Shown here one piece after another: positions 62,598 through 64,000 of a stretch of 64,000 bases of DNA. The translations under genes and the position numbers were made by a program. This stretch comes from Collinsella sp. (lineage in GTDB: Bacteria; Actinomycetota; Coriobacteriia; Coriobacteriales; Coriobacteriaceae): assembly GCA_019425045.1 (NCBI GenBank), contig JAHYYI010000005.1:49381-113380 (forward strand), written 5' to 3'. The notes below the pieces were generated by a model. It searched no databases and was not told where the DNA came from. It worked only from the letters and a program-made list of their open reading frames with translations. Position 1 is the stretch's first letter; each line of letters opens with the position of its first letter.

Positions 62598-63294
62598 TGC
62601 CGCTAAGCCACGCATCCTCCTGGTCGAAGATGACCTGACCGTTCAAAACCTCGTTTCGACCGCGCTTGACCTCCACGGCTATGTCGTGAGCAAGGTCTGC
62701 AACGGCCAGGCCGCCATCATGGATGCGGTGTCGCACGGCCCCAGCCTCATCATGCTCGACCTCGGCCTTCCCGACATTGACGGTATCGAGGTCATCACGA
62801 AGATCCGAAGCTGGTCGGCAGTCCCCATTATCGTCATTTCGGCGCGCACCGAAGATTCCGACAAGATTGCAGCACTTGACGCAGGGGCAGACGACTACCT
62901 CACCAAGCCCTTTTCTGTGGATGAGTTGCTCGCGCGCGTCCGTGCGAATTTGAGGCGCTCCTCGATGGCGTCGAGCGAGTCGACAGAAGCGAGCACGTTC
63001 GACAACAGTCCGCTGCATATCGACTACGCCGCGGGATACGCGACGAAAGACGGACGCGAGCTCTCGCTCACCCCAACCGAGTACAAATTGCTCGTCCTTC
63101 TGGCGAAAAACGTCGACAAGGTGCTCACCCACACCTTCATCACCCGCGAGATATGGGGCACGAGCTGGGACAGCGATCTGGCGAGCCTGCGCGTGTTCAT
63201 GCGCACCCTGCGCAAGAAGATCGAGGCAGACCCCTCTCACCCCAAGATGATTCAGACGCACATGGGTGTCGGGTACCGCATGCAGCGTCTCTAG
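62590..63294 (+). CDS. kdpE: KdpE response regulator
   Basis: 234 aa from ATG 62590, overlapping the kdpD stop by 8 bp. Receiver with phosphoacceptor Asp in IMLDLGLPD and Lys in YLTKPFS; OmpR-type winged helix ending MIQTHMGVGYRMQRL. It activates kdpFABC when phosphorylated. The stop is 4 bp from repeat B. Confidence 0.97.
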   Translation: MNNAAKPRILLVEDDLTVQNLVSTALDLHGYVVSKVCNGQAAIMDAVSHGPSLIMLDLGLPDIDGIEVITKIRSWSAVPIIVISARTEDSDKIAALDAGADDYLTKPFSVDELLARVRANLRRSSMASSESTEASTFDNSPLHIDYAAGYATKDGRELSLTPTEYKLLVLLAKNVDKVLTHTFITREIWGTSWDSDLASLRVFMRTLRKKIEADPSHPKMIQTHMGVGYRMQRL

Positions 63295-63298
63295 CCCA

Positions 63299-63420
63299 CC
63301 CCACAAAAAAGTTGCGGTGGAATACGGAGTAGATGAGGCCTTTGACAGCCAAAACAGTCCGTATTTCACCGCAACTGATGGGCGGAATGGGTTAGAGGCC
63401 CAGGTAGGTGGTCATGCCTT
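63299..63420. repeat. kdp-flanking direct repeat, copy B
   Basis: Direct repeat of 54886-55010, beginning right after kdpE. It has the same 19-bp hairpin arms (63310-63328, 63358-63376) and the same loop except one base, then the same 3' gene tail. One additional A at 63310 and a few substitutions separate the copies. Confidence 0.85.
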
Positions 63421-63499
63421 CGACGGCGAGCTTGGCGCCGGCCACGGCATGGACGACCGTGAGCGGGCCGTTAACAATATAGTTAACGATACCCCAAAA
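63392..63499 (-). pseudogene. Remnant of an FAD/NAD(P)-oxidoreductase-like gene C terminus
   Basis: The minus strand reads NGPLTVVHAVAGAKLAVEGM then TTYLGL and TAA. A GPxTVVxAVAxAK motif of this kind closes glutamate-synthase-small-chain-like FAD oxidoreductases. Upstream (higher coordinates) the frame degenerates into unrelated sequence, so only the 3' end survives. Confidence 0.5.
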
Positions 63500-63536
63500 T
63501 GGCTCTTCAACTCGCCGCGCTCGTCCCCAAATGTGT

Positions 63537-63572
63537 AAAGCGCCTCGTGAACGGATGCTCGCGGGGCGCTTT
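63537..63572 (-). terminator. Terminator of the FeoB-associated-like gene
   Basis: AAAGCGCC...GGCGCTTT stem, extended by CTCG/CGGG pairing, 13 bp past the stop of the small Cys-rich protein gene. Confidence 0.65.
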
Positions 63573-63584
63573 GATGCCTGAGTC

Positions 63585-63785
63585 CTATTTGATACCGCGG
63601 CCCAGGTCTTCGGCGATTTTATCCACGCCCTTAAGCGCGGCGCAGGTCTTTTTGTTGGCGCAATGTCCCGTGCAAGCGCCGCCCTGAGCACAGTCGGCGC
63701 AGGTGCCCTTTCGGTAGATACGCACGCACACGGCGACAAACGCAATGCCGATAACAGCCAACACAACAATATCGATAGGTGCCAT
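63585..63785 (-). CDS. FeoB-associated Cys-rich membrane-protein-like
   Basis: 66 aa, ATG 63785 behind GAGGAGGCTTGCT. One membrane helix (IDIVVLAVIGIAFVAVCVRI) followed by a Cys-rich tail (CADCAQGGACTGHCANKKTC), the layout of small proteins encoded next to FeoB iron transporters. No feo gene is in the window; it may lie beyond the right edge. Confidence 0.65.
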   Translation of the reverse strand: MAPIDIVVLAVIGIAFVAVCVRIYRKGTCADCAQGGACTGHCANKKTCAALKGVDKIAEDLGRGIK

Positions 63786-63828
63786 AGCAAGCCTCCTCTA
63801 GTTAACCACCACTTACTTTACCCCATCT

Positions 63829-63945
63829 TCTACCTGCCAAAAAGGGACAGGTTTATTTTGGTCGGTTTTATCTGCGGAAACGCCACATCTCAACTTTTGG
63901 TGCAAGGGGGTCAGGTTACTTTGCACCAACCTGGCGCAGATTAAC
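63829..63945. repeat. Intergenic motifs of the CCTGTCCC and GGGTCAGGTT types
   Basis: TACCTGCCAAAAAGGGACAG (starting 63830) is the reverse of the 31334 hairpin core, and GGGGGTCAGGTTACTTTGC (63905) recalls the 52764 element. No gene is seen from 63786 to the window end. Confidence 0.45.
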
Positions 63946-64000
63946 CGGGGGTGCGGACGATTTCTTGGACCGCGCCTAGGCGTATCCAAGCTTCCTGCGG

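Overview
The window is high-GC Gram-positive chromosomal DNA that reads like a human-gut Coriobacteriia genome, most probably Collinsella or a close relative. This assignment is inference from protein style, gene content (sortase-built pili, gatCAB, an OmpR-type regulator beside glnA) and a tmRNA whose tag ends MALAA. No 16S rRNA or other marker is present to prove it.

Positions 1-6430 are the right end of a prophage, all on the + strand: a partial tail protein, a BppU-like baseplate protein, a tail protein with a hypervariable C terminus, a complete diversity-generating retroelement (DGR), and a lysis module (holin, amidase endolysin, small membrane proteins). The DGR consists of a variable repeat (VR) in the tail gene, a VR-adjacent hairpin, an Avd-like accessory gene, the template repeat (TR) and the reverse transcriptase. 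Over 129 aligned bases VR and TR differ at 12 sites, and every one is an adenine in TR. The prophage stops about 105 bp from the 3' end of ssrA (tmRNA), a classic phage integration site.

Positions 7100-19550 hold a small hypothetical gene, a PIN toxin/antitoxin pair, a P1B-type metal ATPase with a DUF6110-like partner and a DtxR-type operator upstream, a heterodimeric ABC exporter pair with a divergent AraC regulator, and gatCAB.

Positions 19880-28284 (minus strand) form a pilus operon: a large tip adhesin, two sortase-anchored pilins and a class C sortase. The adhesin is split by a frameshift in a run of eight G (coding strand) just after its signal peptide, so it looks phase-variable and OFF in this sequence.

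Positions 28790-54780 are mostly housekeeping and accessory genes: HAD phosphatase, MFS, a MoaC-MobB fusion with MoaA, two ABC exporter genes, MATE with MerR, LigA, HtrA, a GlnR-like regulator with GlnA, a HepT/nucleotidyltransferase system with a fused RelB-like domain, LacI and GntR regulators, an AlbA-type ATPase-domain protein and an OYE-type FMN/Fe-S/FAD reductase.

Positions 55026-63294 carry a complete divergent kdpFABC / kdpDE potassium module, flanked on both sides by the same roughly 120-bp repeat (a long hairpin plus the 3' tail of a lost gene). The intergenic spaces hold several families of hairpin repeats, including four copies of a 60-65 bp element with CATCACAACATTCGA arms, a larger family built on CCACCACAAAG...CTTTGTGGTGG arms, and a 203-bp MITE-like element with perfect 27-bp inverted ends.
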